Positions 8,466 through 16,783 of a stretch of 64,000 bases of DNA are shown one piece after another. Position numbers and translations under genes: made by a program. How positions within the stretch are numbered: position 1 is the stretch's first letter; every line of letters starts with the position of its first letter. The notes under the pieces are model-generated. The model saw nothing but the letters and a program-made list of their open reading frames with translations, was not told the origin of the DNA and did not search any database. Source of the DNA: HGM11368 sp051883395 (GTDB taxonomy: Bacteria > Bacillota > Clostridia > Christensenellales > UBA3700); assembly GCA_051883395.1 (NCBI GenBank), contig JBJETQ010000002.1:1-64000 (forward strand), read 5' to 3'.

Positions 8466-9838
8466 TTTGATATTGCTCCTTTGACATAGGCAAGTTGTTT
8501 TTCCACCGACGCAAACCCCGTACCGCCTTCCGATATTCTCTTTTCTACGCAGGTTGTCAAATCGATAGCGGCATACACGTCGTTTTCAAATGCGTCGCTG
8601 TATTTTTTCATTTCCGCAAGGCTCAATTCTTCGAGCGTCTTGTTCTTTTCTATACACTCCGCCACCAACTGCCCCGCAATTTTATATGCCGTTCTGAAAG
8701 GCACTCCCTTCTTGGTGAGATAGTCCGCAAGGTCGGTTGCATTGATAAAACCTTGCAAAGCGGCTTTTTTCATTTTGTCGGGCTTAGTCGTCATTGTGGC
8801 AATCATGGCAGCCGTTACGTCCAGACATTTTGCAAGAGTATCGATTGCGTCAAAAACGCTCTCCTTATCTTCTTGCATATCCTTATTATAGGCAAGCGGC
8901 AAGCCTTTGAGCATAGTGAGCAACGACATCAGGTCGCCGTAAACTCTGCCGGTTTTTCCCCTTACCAGTTCCGCCATATCGCTGTTTTTCTTTTGCGGCA
9001 TAATCGACGAGCCTGTCGTATAAGCGTCGCTTAGCTCCACAAAACCAAACTCCAAACTGGTCCACAGCACCAATTCTTCGCACAATCTCGACAGATGCGT
9101 CATAGTTAATGCGCAGTCGCTCACCACTTCCACACAAAAATCTCTGTCCGATACGCCGTCCATAGAATTTTGGCAAACGCTGTCAAACCCAAGTTGAAGC
9201 GCTTCAAACTTTCTGTCGGTATCGTATGTAGTTCCGGCAAGAGCGCAGCTACCGATAGGCGATACGTTAATTCTCTTTACAGAGTCTTCAAAACGTCCTA
9301 TATCTCTGAGCAACATCATACAATACGCCAGCAGATGATGAGCCATCGTTACAGGTTGCGCCCTTTGCAGGTGCGTATATCCCGGCATTATGCTGTATTT
9401 ATTTTTTTCGGCTTGCTCTGCAATAGCGGCAATGAGATTTTTGATTTTCGTCATCAATTCTCCCACGCAATCTCTCATATAAAGTCTCATATCCAGCGCA
9501 ACCTGGTCGTTTCTGCTGCGTGCCGTATGCAATTTTTTACCCACGTCCCCCAATCTCTGCGTCAGCTCCTGCTCCACAAACATATGCACGTCTTCACAGT
9601 CGGGATCAAATTGCAACTTTCCGCTCTCAATGTCTCGCAGTATAACGGCAAGTCCGTCAATCAATTCGTCGGCTTCGCTTTGCTCGATTATACCCTGCTT
9701 GCCAAGCATAGCGGCATGAGCCATGCTGCCTGCAATATCCTGCTTATACATTCTGCTGTCAAAAGATATGGAAGAATTAAAGTCGTCGGCTATCTTATCG
9801 GTAATTCCGCTGTTTCTTCCTGCCCAAAGTTTTGACAT
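8462..9838 (-). CDS. argH: argininosuccinate lyase
   Basis: Cleaves argininosuccinate to arginine and fumarate, the last step of the pathway. Fumarase/aspartase superfamily: the start WAGRNSGITDK, the TARSRNDQVALD region, and the signature GSSIMPQKKNSD with the mobile catalytic loop Ser. Full length (458 residues), tetrameric in the family. ATG at 9838 follows GAAGGAGAAAAT. Separated from argG by a 56-nt gap with a hairpin. Confidence 0.97.
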   Translation of the reverse strand: MSKLWAGRNSGITDKIADDFNSSISFDSRMYKQDIAGSMAHAAMLGKQGIIEQSEADELIDGLAVILRDIESGKLQFDPDCEDVHMFVEQELTQRLGDVGKKLHTARSRNDQVALDMRLYMRDCVGELMTKIKNLIAAIAEQAEKNKYSIMPGYTHLQRAQPVTMAHHLLAYCMMLLRDIGRFEDSVKRINVSPIGSCALAGTTYDTDRKFEALQLGFDSVCQNSMDGVSDRDFCVEVVSDCALTMTHLSRLCEELVLWTSLEFGFVELSDAYTTGSSIMPQKKNSDMAELVRGKTGRVYGDLMSLLTMLKGLPLAYNKDMQEDKESVFDAIDTLAKCLDVTAAMIATMTTKPDKMKKAALQGFINATDLADYLTKKGVPFRTAYKIAGQLVAECIEKNKTLEELSLAEMKKYSDAFENDVYAAIDLTTCVEKRISEGGTGFASVEKQLAYVKGAISK

Positions 9839-9861
9839 ATTTTCTCCTTCAATATTGCCAA

Positions 9862-9886
9862 AAGTCTTTCGCCCTGCGAAAGACTT
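9862..9886 (-). other. intercistronic hairpin between argG and argH
   Basis: Perfect 10-bp stem AAGTCTTTCG / CGAAAGACTT with a 5-nt loop and only a short T tail on the minus strand. It is more likely to pause polymerase, partly terminate or protect the argG mRNA end than to stop transcription fully, since argH has no promoter of its own that I can see. Confidence 0.6.
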
Positions 9887-9894
9887 ATCTTGCT

Positions 9895-11118
9895 TTATTT
9901 TTTAAGTTTAGCGTCAACCATAGCTTTGACTTTTATTGGCAGACCGTACAAATTGATGAAGCCTGCGCTGTCCTGCTGGTTATAGTCGCTCTCCCCGAAC
10001 GTAGCAATTTCTTCGCTGTACAAAGAATAATCGCTCCATACTCCTGCGTTAATCATATTGCCTTTATAAAGTTTGAGTTTTACCTTTCCCGTAACGGTTT
10101 CCTGAGTCTTGTCCACAAATGCACTCAACGCTTCCCTTAGCGGTGTAAACCATTGTCCGTTGTATACAAGTTCGGCAAAGGTAATCGACAACTTTTGCTT
10201 TTCGTGCATGGTCATCTTATCCAGACAAATGCTCTCCAACACGCTGTGAGCTTTGTACAAAATCGTTCCGCCGGGGGTTTCGTATACGCCACGGCATTTC
10301 ATGCCGACAAGTCGGTTTTCTACAATGTCCAATATGCCTATACCGTTCTTACCGCCAATCTCGTTGAGTTTGAGAATTATATTTTTTGCGCTCATCTTCT
10401 CGCCGTTGAGAGACACAGGCTTTCCTTTTTCAAACTCGATTTCTACGTATTCAGGCACGTCGGGTGCGCTGACAGGAGAAACGCCCATCTCCAAAAATCC
10501 TGGTTTTTCGTACATAGGCTCGTTGCCCGTGTCTTCCAGATCAAGCCCTTCGTGCGACAAGTGCCACAAGTTTTTATCCTTGCTATAATTGGTTTCCCTA
10601 TTTATTTTGAGCGGAACGTTGTGAGTCTCTGCATAATCTATTTCTTCATCACGAGACTTGATGTTCCACTCACGCCAAGGAGCAATTATAGGCATATCGG
10701 GTGCAAAGTGTTTGATAGTAAGTTCAAAACGCACCTGGTCGTTGCCTTTTCCAGTACAACCGTGGCATATTGCGTCGGCGCCTTCTTTGAGCGCAATCTC
10801 CACCAGCCCTTTGGCGATGCAAGGACGGGCATGACTTGTACCCAAAAGATATTCTTCATATATTGCCCCTGCCTGCATTGTAGGAATGATATAGTCGTCC
10901 ACGTACTCGTCAGTCAAATCGAGAACGTATAACTTAGAAGCGCCTGTTTTGAGTGCTTTTTCTTCCAGACCTTCCAATTCGTCAGCCTGACCCACGTTAC
11001 CCGAAACGGCAATGACTTCACAGTTATTATAGTTTTCTTTCAGCCATGGAATGATTATCGAAGTATCGAGACCACCGCTGTATGCCAACACAACTTTCTT
11101 AATTTTACTTTTATCCAT
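9895..11118 (-). CDS. argG: argininosuccinate synthase
   Basis: ATP-dependent joining of citrulline and aspartate. The N-type ATP pyrophosphatase P-loop is VVLAYSGGLDTSIII near residue 10. CHGCTGKGNDQVRFEL and NYSKDKNLWHLSHEG are family signatures. Full length (407 residues). ATG at 11118 follows AGGAAGG by 7 nt. First gene of the operon argGHCJBDF; the order is unusual in starting with argG, so the two last pathway enzymes are made first. Confidence 0.97.
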   Translation of the reverse strand: MDKSKIKKVVLAYSGGLDTSIIIPWLKENYNNCEVIAVSGNVGQADELEGLEEKALKTGASKLYVLDLTDEYVDDYIIPTMQAGAIYEEYLLGTSHARPCIAKGLVEIALKEGADAICHGCTGKGNDQVRFELTIKHFAPDMPIIAPWREWNIKSRDEEIDYAETHNVPLKINRETNYSKDKNLWHLSHEGLDLEDTGNEPMYEKPGFLEMGVSPVSAPDVPEYVEIEFEKGKPVSLNGEKMSAKNIILKLNEIGGKNGIGILDIVENRLVGMKCRGVYETPGGTILYKAHSVLESICLDKMTMHEKQKLSITFAELVYNGQWFTPLREALSAFVDKTQETVTGKVKLKLYKGNMINAGVWSDYSLYSEEIATFGESDYNQQDSAGFINLYGLPIKVKAMVDAKLKK

Positions 11119-11134
11119 AAAAAAACCTTCCTAT

Positions 11135-11150
11135 TTGAATATTTATTCAA
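11135..11150. promoter_or_regulatory. ARG box (ArgR/AhrC operator)
   Basis: TTGAATATTTATTCAA: 7-bp arms around a 2-nt centre, close to the ARG-box consensus of Firmicutes. It lies in the argG leader just downstream of the predicted start of transcription, suiting repression by arginine-bound ArgR. No argR gene is in the window. Confidence 0.85.
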
Positions 11151-11173
11151 TTTTATTAATTATTTATGCTTTA

Positions 11174-11202
11174 ATTTTACTCAACGCAAGGGCTTTTGTC
11201 AA
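11174..11202 (-). promoter_or_regulatory. promoter of the arg operon
   Basis: Minus strand TTGACA (11197-11202), 17-nt spacer, TAAAAT (11174-11179). It is flanked by ARG-box-like sites on both sides. Confidence 0.85.
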
Positions 11203-11228
11203 CAAAATAAATTAATATTTTTGCAATA

Positions 11229-11305
11229 TTTTATGAATATTTACTGTATATTTGAATATTTATCCACTTATATTGAATATTATACATAAATTGCATAATA
11301 TTCAA
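11229..11305. promoter_or_regulatory. cluster of further ARG-box-like sites upstream of the arg promoter
   Basis: Three sites in 77 nt. ATGAATATTTACTG is at ~11232. TTGAATATTTATCCA at 11251-11265 differs from the box at 11135 by one base over its 15 nt. An inverted pair TTGAATATTAT (11273-11283) / ATAATATTCAA (11295-11305) follows. Multiple boxes on both sides of a promoter suggest cooperative or looped binding of the ArgR hexamer, by analogy with known arg operators. Confidence 0.65.
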
Positions 11306-11323
11306 TTAAAATGCATAAAAATA

Positions 11324-11345
11324 TGCGCATTGATTTCAATGCGCA
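11324..11345 (-). terminator. terminator of the C1A peptidase gene
   Basis: 9-bp stem TGCGCATTG / CAATGCGCA with a 4-nt loop, followed on the minus strand by TATTTTTATG. Lies 30 nt past the stop at 11375. Confidence 0.8.
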
Positions 11346-11374
11346 CAAAGCTATCATATCGCCGTCCGACTATT

Positions 11375-14143
11375 CTATCTGTTCTTGATTTTCTTGACTG
11401 CCACGATAATAATCACTACTACAATTGCTACAACTATTACAAACGGTGCGCTATTAGCCAGTTGCTCCGCACCGAACAGACTGCTGAGTCTTCCCAACAC
11501 GCCATCACTATTTTCGCCATTTCCGCTTACGCTCTGGTCGCCGTCATTTTCGCTTTCGCCGTTGCCCGATTCGTCAGCATCTTCATCCTGGGGTGCATCT
11601 GCTTTTTCTACCTGCACTTGTACTAACTTCGTAGTAGTCAGATATTTCCCTTCGATACCGTCGGCAACAATCTTGATATATAATATTCCTTCTTCAGACG
11701 GTTGTGGCACGACAAATTCTCCGTTCTGTGCCTGCACAAACTCAACGTTGTCTACGCTATAAAAAATCTTTATAGTCATATCTGCCGCCACCAAGCCGTC
11801 GTAGGCATTGGCAACGTTTATCTCCAACGTCTTTTGTTGACCTTCGGTCCAGTTTTCCAGCGAAGATACCACGCTTATAATCGGTTTTGCAGCTTCGACA
11901 GTAACGGAAATCTGCGCATGCAAAGGCGCATAATTACTATTGTTGGCACGGAATACGACGTCTTGGATAGCGGTAGCCTGTGGCGTCATATCTCCACTCA
12001 CAAACGACCACTCTCCTTCCAAAACCACACCGCTGAATTCGTCTTCTACCACGCCGCCGCCAATATTGCTCGACGACAATTTCTGACCGTATTTGATGCA
12101 GCTTGCAACGGGATATGTGCGTAATATACACAGCGCCTTTACCGTCGTATAAACAATCTCTCTATTTTGCTGATATTTTCCGCTGGTTGCCGTCGTGCTT
12201 GCTCTCACGTACAGCTTGCTTTCGACAGGTGCAGAAGTCGGAACTGTCAGGGTATTGCCGCTCATATCCGTCCATACTCCGCTATCGCCCAATTTGTAAC
12301 TATATTTTATTTCTCCTATATCATTCAATGTCAGATTGTAAGGATTGCAAGCCGTTGCTACAATCGCAACGTTCTGACCTGCACTCACACCGCTCGGCAG
12401 AGTCTGCGTAAAAGTAATCGTCGGCAAAGTTTCGTCAACGTCGGCATACAATTGCACGTTGACGGAAGAATAACGACTATCCTGCGGTGTAAAGGTAACG
12501 GCGACTTCGTCCATATCTGTACAAATTGCGTCAGGATTGTCAAAGCTCCATTCTCCGCTTATTGTATTTCCGTTTATACTATCCTTTACCACTCCGCCGA
12601 CAATTGTCGACAGCCCTATCTTCTGACCGTAACTTATAGAAGACAAAACAGGCTTGCTGTCCACAACGGCTACACCCGTCTCGCTATATACCGTATAAGC
12701 TTTGATTCTTGGATTTACTGGCACGCTACCGCTGTTAAAATAGCTTACACAGTCGTTCCATATCGTGCCGCTTCGTGTTTTGGCATAAGATTCTCCCGCA
12801 TTTACCACAACGTTGCATTGTGCAATACTTAGAGTTTCGTTATTAATATTTTTCATTTCCAAAATGCCGGCTATATCAACACCGATATAGGCGTCTGATC
12901 TTATCCACACAAAAAATTTCTCGCCCGCAGTCAACTCTACCGAACTTGTCAACTCGATAGTATTAAACCCTACGTATTCAAAAGTGCCGCTCTGCGAATG
13001 AGCAAGCGTACCCAAACTCAACCCCGACGAATTGTCTACGCCGGTATATATTTTCAATTCGTACGTTTGGTTGACAAGCGCTGCCGCAGACTGAGAAGTT
13101 GTTTCACAGGTCTCTACGCCCACCGCCGTAATAGTTTCGTCCCCCTGACATTCAAAAACGTTGCCCATATCAAAAGACGCACCGCTGACGCTGGTATTTT
13201 TTATTCCGCCATCGTGCTGGTATATGTTGTCATATCGGTCTGCTTCAACAACGTCGTATGCCGTGGCGCTTTTCATTGATTTATCTTCGTAAGAAATCCA
13301 GAAATAGCCGTCCAGCCCCCAACCGCTACCCCAGCTGTTTTTTATCAGCCAGGCACCGTTGTTCGACGGATAGGTCGTAAAATTTTCCTTAGGATAATCG
13401 TCGTCCCAGCCTACAATAGTTACGGCATGGTTGACGCCTTTATCTTCATAACAATAAAATGCGCTGTTTGTCTTGTTGAAATAACTTCCTGAATAATAGG
13501 ACGTAGATACGGCTCCATAAGTAAGAATTGCTCTCTTAACGTCGTCTTGCTGACTTGGCAAATCATAAATAAGCACGTTGCTGACGTAATACTGACATTC
13601 ATATAGCAAAGCAGAATCCAGCGACGTCGAACCGCCGCTGTTTACAGCGCTCACAAGGTCGTCGTAATCGGCGACGCTTTCGTCGGCAAAGCCAATGCCT
13701 GTCATCAGAGTATGCATTGAAAGCAAGTCGTTTCCGCCTACGCTGTAATAAGGAGAAGAATATATGTATTGAATGCTGTCGTCGGTACCGATTCTCTCGC
13801 CGTTATAGGCAAAATATCCCAGGTGCCACTCCGACAGGTCTATGGTCGATGCGTCGGCTCCGTGATTTTTGATGGCGTCGCTCTCTGCGGCTGCACAAGC
13901 GGCAAACGCCCAGCACATTTCCAACGGTCCCTGATTTTTTACGCTCGTAACGTACTGCAAATTCGTATAGTCGTCGTTGTAAGCCGATGGCACGGTTTCT
14001 TCATAGGTTCTTACCACTCCGACGTTTTCTTCTATGCAGACACTCTGAACTGCCGAGCAATCAATGCCAATGCCCGACGCTATCACACACAATACGCAGA
14101 GCAGCATACCAAAAATACTCATCATTGCCACGGCTTTTTTCAT
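11375..14143 (-). CDS. secreted, membrane-anchored C1A (papain-like) cysteine peptidase with lectin-like and repeat domains
   Basis: Signal peptide in the first ~30 residues, then a papain-family domain. The oxyanion Gln71 and nucleophile Cys77 lie in KNQGPLEMCWAFA, His239 in GVNHAVTIVGWDDDY, and Asn269 in LIKNSWGSGWG, so the triad is complete. A ~170-residue lectin-like domain follows, as often seen behind clostridial C1A peptidases. Two related beta-rich repeats then begin YGQKIGLS and YGQKLSSS. An acidic linker and a C-terminal membrane helix with basic tail (KKIKNR) follow. No LPXTG motif. I prefer ATG 14143 (922 residues) behind GGAG over the in-frame TTG at 14155. Likely degrades external protein at the cell surface. 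Confidence 0.88.
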   Translation of the reverse strand: MKKAVAMMSIFGMLLCVLCVIASGIGIDCSAVQSVCIEENVGVVRTYEETVPSAYNDDYTNLQYVTSVKNQGPLEMCWAFAACAAAESDAIKNHGADASTIDLSEWHLGYFAYNGERIGTDDSIQYIYSSPYYSVGGNDLLSMHTLMTGIGFADESVADYDDLVSAVNSGGSTSLDSALLYECQYYVSNVLIYDLPSQQDDVKRAILTYGAVSTSYYSGSYFNKTNSAFYCYEDKGVNHAVTIVGWDDDYPKENFTTYPSNNGAWLIKNSWGSGWGLDGYFWISYEDKSMKSATAYDVVEADRYDNIYQHDGGIKNTSVSGASFDMGNVFECQGDETITAVGVETCETTSQSAAALVNQTYELKIYTGVDNSSGLSLGTLAHSQSGTFEYVGFNTIELTSSVELTAGEKFFVWIRSDAYIGVDIAGILEMKNINNETLSIAQCNVVVNAGESYAKTRSGTIWNDCVSYFNSGSVPVNPRIKAYTVYSETGVAVVDSKPVLSSISYGQKIGLSTIVGGVVKDSINGNTISGEWSFDNPDAICTDMDEVAVTFTPQDSRYSSVNVQLYADVDETLPTITFTQTLPSGVSAGQNVAIVATACNPYNLTLNDIGEIKYSYKLGDSGVWTDMSGNTLTVPTSAPVESKLYVRASTTATSGKYQQNREIVYTTVKALCILRTYPVASCIKYGQKLSSSNIGGGVVEDEFSGVVLEGEWSFVSGDMTPQATAIQDVVFRANNSNYAPLHAQISVTVEAAKPIISVVSSLENWTEGQQKTLEINVANAYDGLVAADMTIKIFYSVDNVEFVQAQNGEFVVPQPSEEGILYIKIVADGIEGKYLTTTKLVQVQVEKADAPQDEDADESGNGESENDGDQSVSGNGENSDGVLGRLSSLFGAEQLANSAPFVIVVAIVVVIIIVAVKKIKNR

Positions 14144-14171
14144 ACCATTCTCCAAATCTTCTATATACTAT

Positions 14172-14200
14172 ATTTTATATCACAATAAAAATATTTGCAA
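14172..14200 (-). promoter_or_regulatory. promoter of the C1A peptidase gene
   Basis: Minus strand TTGCAA (14195-14200), 17-nt spacer, TAAAAT (14172-14177), about 30 nt upstream of the ATG. Confidence 0.6.
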
Positions 14201-14202
14201 TA

Positions 14203-14901
14203 TCAATTATTTTTCAGGCGAGCCAGAATATCGTCCAGCGCCTGCGAAACCTTCTGACAATTAATTTCAGCCGCAGCTTTGACCTTCTGTCCTATCCCGT
14301 AGGAATGCGCCGTCAATGCAAGCATGCTAACGTCGTTGTTTCCGTCGCCCACCACGTACAGATGCTCATTATCTATTCCCAGTTTTTTCATTACAGCCGT
14401 TACGCCCGCAGCCTTATCTATTCCCTTAGGGCAAAAGTCATAGCAGTCGCATTGTCTGTATACGTTCAAATCTCTCAACCTGTCTTTATAGTCTTCCACC
14501 AGTCTGTCCAGGCTGTCAAAAGCGTCTGCCGTCGCAGGAAACGGCGTCAAAGCAATCTCATTGGGCTGAAACCACACTTCGTCTCCCAGACGACAGCCTA
14601 TCTCCCTTTTCAATTCGTTCAGAGTATTCTCCGCTTCTTCACTCAATTTTGCTTTCTCGTAATACGCAGGCGGCAGGTCGTAACCAAAGCATACGGTAGC
14701 GCCGTTTTCGCCGATATGTATCGGTTTTTTCAGCCCTAACTGCCTGGAAAACCCACACAAATAATATATAGGCTTGCCTGAACAAATAGCCACAAAGGCA
14801 TACCTTTCTATCTCTTTCAACTTTTCTACGTCGTCGTTTTGTACTGCGCACCCTATCTCAGCTAGAGTCCCGTCCAGATCAAATACTACAAGATTTTTCA
14901 T
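14203..14901 (-). CDS. HAD superfamily hydrolase, Cof-type (IIB)
   Basis: Cytoplasmic phosphatase of the haloacid dehalogenase fold. Motif I is VVFDLDGTL with the Asp nucleophile near residue 8, the Ser motif is VAICSGKP, a Lys lies in the CPKGIDKAAGV stretch, and motif IV is VVGDGNNDVSML. The cap type and 232-residue length fit Cof-like sugar-phosphate or phosphomannomutase-like members. The substrate cannot be told. ATG at 14901 follows GGTGGAGT. Single gene with its own promoter. Confidence 0.88.
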   Translation of the reverse strand: MKNLVVFDLDGTLAEIGCAVQNDDVEKLKEIERYAFVAICSGKPIYYLCGFSRQLGLKKPIHIGENGATVCFGYDLPPAYYEKAKLSEEAENTLNELKREIGCRLGDEVWFQPNEIALTPFPATADAFDSLDRLVEDYKDRLRDLNVYRQCDCYDFCPKGIDKAAGVTAVMKKLGIDNEHLYVVGDGNNDVSMLALTAHSYGIGQKVKAAAEINCQKVSQALDDILARLKNN

Positions 14902-14923
14902 ACTCCACCCGTTTTCCTGTTTT

Positions 14924-14953
14924 ATTTTATATTTTCAGTCAATGCTTTGTCAA
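14924..14953 (-). promoter_or_regulatory. promoter of the HAD hydrolase gene
   Basis: Minus strand TTGACA (14948-14953), 18-nt spacer, TAAAAT (14924-14929); TATAAA at a 16-nt spacing overlaps it. Confidence 0.7.
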
Positions 14954-15107
14954 CATCTTTACTTGCCTGGCGGCAATCTGCTCTGCTCAGACAGCGGCGT
15001 TTGCAGACTGATTGTTTTTGCAAAATCACAGTCGCTGCGTAACGACGGCAACTATCCTGAGGGCGGTCTTTATTTTGCAATTTTACGCCAAAAATTTACT
15101 GCAAAAA
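14954..15107. other. intergenic stretch without a supported gene
   Basis: About 150 nt, more GC-rich than neighbouring gaps. A plus-strand frame of 56 codons (14942-15112) ends with LRNDGNYPEGGLYFA but lacks a ribosome binding site. I read it as non-coding, possibly a decayed intergenic repeat. Confidence 0.4.
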
Positions 15108-15130
15108 AATAAAGCTCCGTGAGCTTTATT
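15103..15130 (-). terminator. terminator of the AraC-type regulator gene
   Basis: 10-bp stem AATAAAGCTC / GAGCTTTATT with a 3-nt loop and a T-run on the minus strand, 14 nt after the stop at 15144. Confidence 0.85.
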
Positions 15131-15143
15131 TTCCAATCGACAT

Positions 15144-16025
15144 TTATCGTTTCTTCTTTTCTTTTACCGCAAACAGCTGTATATATCCCCTTTCGCCGAC
15201 AGGCTCCAATTGTATAACGGGGTTGCTGTCGTCCCATTCGTATCCCAACACCGACGGGTTATAGTTCCGAGCAGCTCTCATCACTTCGTCGATTGCGCTC
15301 TCATAATTTTCTTCTTCAAAGGGTTGAGAAACAAACATAAGATATTTTGCTTGCGGCAGAGATATTACGTCAAAGCCGTCAGGTATCACACCTTCATAGT
15401 TTTCGTCCACTTCAACTCCCTGTACGTATTCTCCCGTACCTTCTTTTACGTATTTTTTTGGCAACCACATACACACGGGTTCGTCGCATATCGACTTTAT
15501 CGACGTCAACACTCCCCACACGTCGCAACCGACCTGCTCGCAATATTCAAAGTATTCGCTGGCGGACCTGCTTCTCTTGATTATTGCTTTTCTGGCTGGT
15601 CTTTCCACTACCGAGACAAAAATGCTTTTTACTTCTTCCATCTTTCTTTCGCTCCTTTTTTGATATTTCACTCCATAAGGAACAAACAAATTCAACGGCA
15701 CGGGTTTTTTGGCATATTCTTTGGGGTTACGTCCAAACTCACGGGCAAATGCTCGGGTATACCCGTCTACGCTCCCAAAACCTTCGTCCATCGCCACGTC
15801 GATTATTCTGCATTTTTCGTCTCTCAATCTCAGCGCTGACTTTTTGAGTCTCAGTCTGCGTATATAATGCGACGGCGTATACCCTGTGTATCTAACAAAC
15901 AATCTCGCCGCTTGTCTTTGAGAAAAACCTGCGACCGACGCAAGCTCCGTCATATCGATATTGTCTGTCAGATTTTGTTCGATATAGTCCTGCATGCGCT
16001 GTACGGCTTCGACGTGTTCCTGCAT
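15144..16025 (-). CDS. AraC family regulator with C-terminal effector-binding (GyrI-like) domain
   Basis: Residues ~5-105 are a two-part AraC DNA-binding domain at the N-terminus (DMTELASVAGFSQRQAARLF, then IIDVAMDEGFGSVDGYTRAF...NPKEY). Residues ~130-293 resemble the GyrI-like effector-binding domain of BmrR/Rob-type regulators, which bind amphipathic drugs. This layout is typical of multidrug-responsive activators. ATG at 16025 follows AAGGAG. A perfect inverted repeat GACTA-ATA-TAGTC overlaps its promoter region and could be its own operator. A target such as the GNAT gene just upstream is a guess. Confidence 0.87.
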   Translation of the reverse strand: MQEHVEAVQRMQDYIEQNLTDNIDMTELASVAGFSQRQAARLFVRYTGYTPSHYIRRLRLKKSALRLRDEKCRIIDVAMDEGFGSVDGYTRAFAREFGRNPKEYAKKPVPLNLFVPYGVKYQKRSERKMEEVKSIFVSVVERPARKAIIKRSRSASEYFEYCEQVGCDVWGVLTSIKSICDEPVCMWLPKKYVKEGTGEYVQGVEVDENYEGVIPDGFDVISLPQAKYLMFVSQPFEEENYESAIDEVMRAARNYNPSVLGYEWDDSNPVIQLEPVGERGYIQLFAVKEKKKR

Positions 16026-16051
16026 TATCTGCTCCTTACGCTGAAATTATA

Positions 16052-16064
16052 GACTATATTAGTC
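16052..16064. promoter_or_regulatory. inverted repeat, possible operator of the AraC-type gene
   Basis: GACTA-TAT-TAGTC on the plus strand, immediately upstream of a TATAAT-like -10 (minus strand) and ~30 nt from the ATG. The -35 is poor (GAGAAA), which suits a promoter needing an activator. Confidence 0.4.
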
Positions 16065-16089
16065 CCGATTTCTCGACTTTTTTTGCCAA

Positions 16090-16698
16090 TTATACCAGTT
16101 GACCGGGGCGTCTTTCTTTTATTTTAAGCTCAAAGTTTTTGTCAAAATCGTCTACTTCCGCATCTTCCACCGCATACACGGCAGGGTCGCTATAAATACC
16201 TTTTACGCCTTTTGCCTTCTGCTCGTCCAGCACTTTACACATAAAAAACGGAGCTTCCGTATCCATTGGCAGACCTTCATAATATATACCGTGTTTGTCG
16301 GCGCTCTCAAATCCAAAACGACTATACAAATCGGGATTGCCCGTTATCAATACCATACAATACCCCTTTTCCTTTGCAATTTTACACGTCGTTTCTATCA
16401 AAACTCTTGCATATCCTTTGCCTTGATAAGCAGGCATAACCGACAGCGGTCCGAAAATAGCCACTTCATGTTGCCTGTCGTCGTCCTTAACGTATGCTTT
16501 TGCCCAAGCAATCTGAGCGACAATCTCTCCGTCGTCTTCTATCACGTAATCAAGTTCTTCAATAAAACATCTGTCTTTTCGCATCTTATTCAGTACCAGA
16601 TGTTCAAAACACCCCGGTCTGTACACGTTCCAAAACGCTTCTCGCACCAGGTTTTCAGTCTTTTTATAGTCTTCTTTTTTCTCTCTCCTGACAATCAT
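16090..16698 (-). CDS. GNAT family N-acetyltransferase
   Basis: Transfers an acetyl group from acetyl-CoA to an unknown amine. The GNAT motif A is FGPLSVMPAYQGKGYARVL, with the pantetheine-binding QGKGYA, followed by GYCMVLITGNPDLYSRFGFESA as in the YhbS-like branch. The first half (REKKEDYKKTENLVREAF) and the 202-residue length also fit. ATG at 16698 follows AAGGTGA. It is separated from the upstream aminotransferase by a terminator and the repeated TACGTATCGA element, so it is probably transcribed separately. Confidence 0.88.
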   Translation of the reverse strand: MIVRREKKEDYKKTENLVREAFWNVYRPGCFEHLVLNKMRKDRCFIEELDYVIEDDGEIVAQIAWAKAYVKDDDRQHEVAIFGPLSVMPAYQGKGYARVLIETTCKIAKEKGYCMVLITGNPDLYSRFGFESADKHGIYYEGLPMDTEAPFFMCKVLDEQKAKGVKGIYSDPAVYAVEDAEVDDFDKNFELKIKERRPGQLV

Positions 16699-16713
16699 AT
16701 TTCACCTTTTCTG

Positions 16714-16727
16714 CCTATACGTATCGA
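16714..16727 (-). repeat. copy of the TACGTATCGA element upstream of the GNAT gene
   Basis: Minus strand AAAAGTCGATACGTATAGG: a half-perfect copy of the TCGATACGTATCGA palindrome, ~20 nt upstream of the start codon in the sense orientation. See the full copy at 21320. Confidence 0.6.
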
Positions 16728-16758
16728 CTTTTAAAAACAAATCGACTTTTAAAAACAA
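16723..16758. repeat. 18-bp tandem duplication
   Basis: ATCGACTTTTAAAAACAA occurs twice head to tail (16723-16740, 16741-16758). It duplicates the T-tract of the adjacent terminator together with part of the TACGTATCGA element. Confidence 0.95.
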
Positions 16759-16759
16759 A

Positions 16760-16778
16760 CGGAACCTTGACGGTTCCG
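16760..16778 (-). terminator. terminator of the aminotransferase operon
   Basis: 7-bp stem CGGAACC / GGTTCCG with a 5-nt loop, then TTTGTTTTT on the minus strand. Six bases past the stop at 16784. Confidence 0.85.
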
Positions 16779-16783
16779 CCCTG

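Noticed and set aside
14942..15112. A 56-codon plus-strand frame in the gap after the HAD gene
   Set aside because: It has no ribosome site or promoter, overlaps the minus-strand HAD promoter and the AraC-gene terminator, and has a string typical of translated intergenic repeats.
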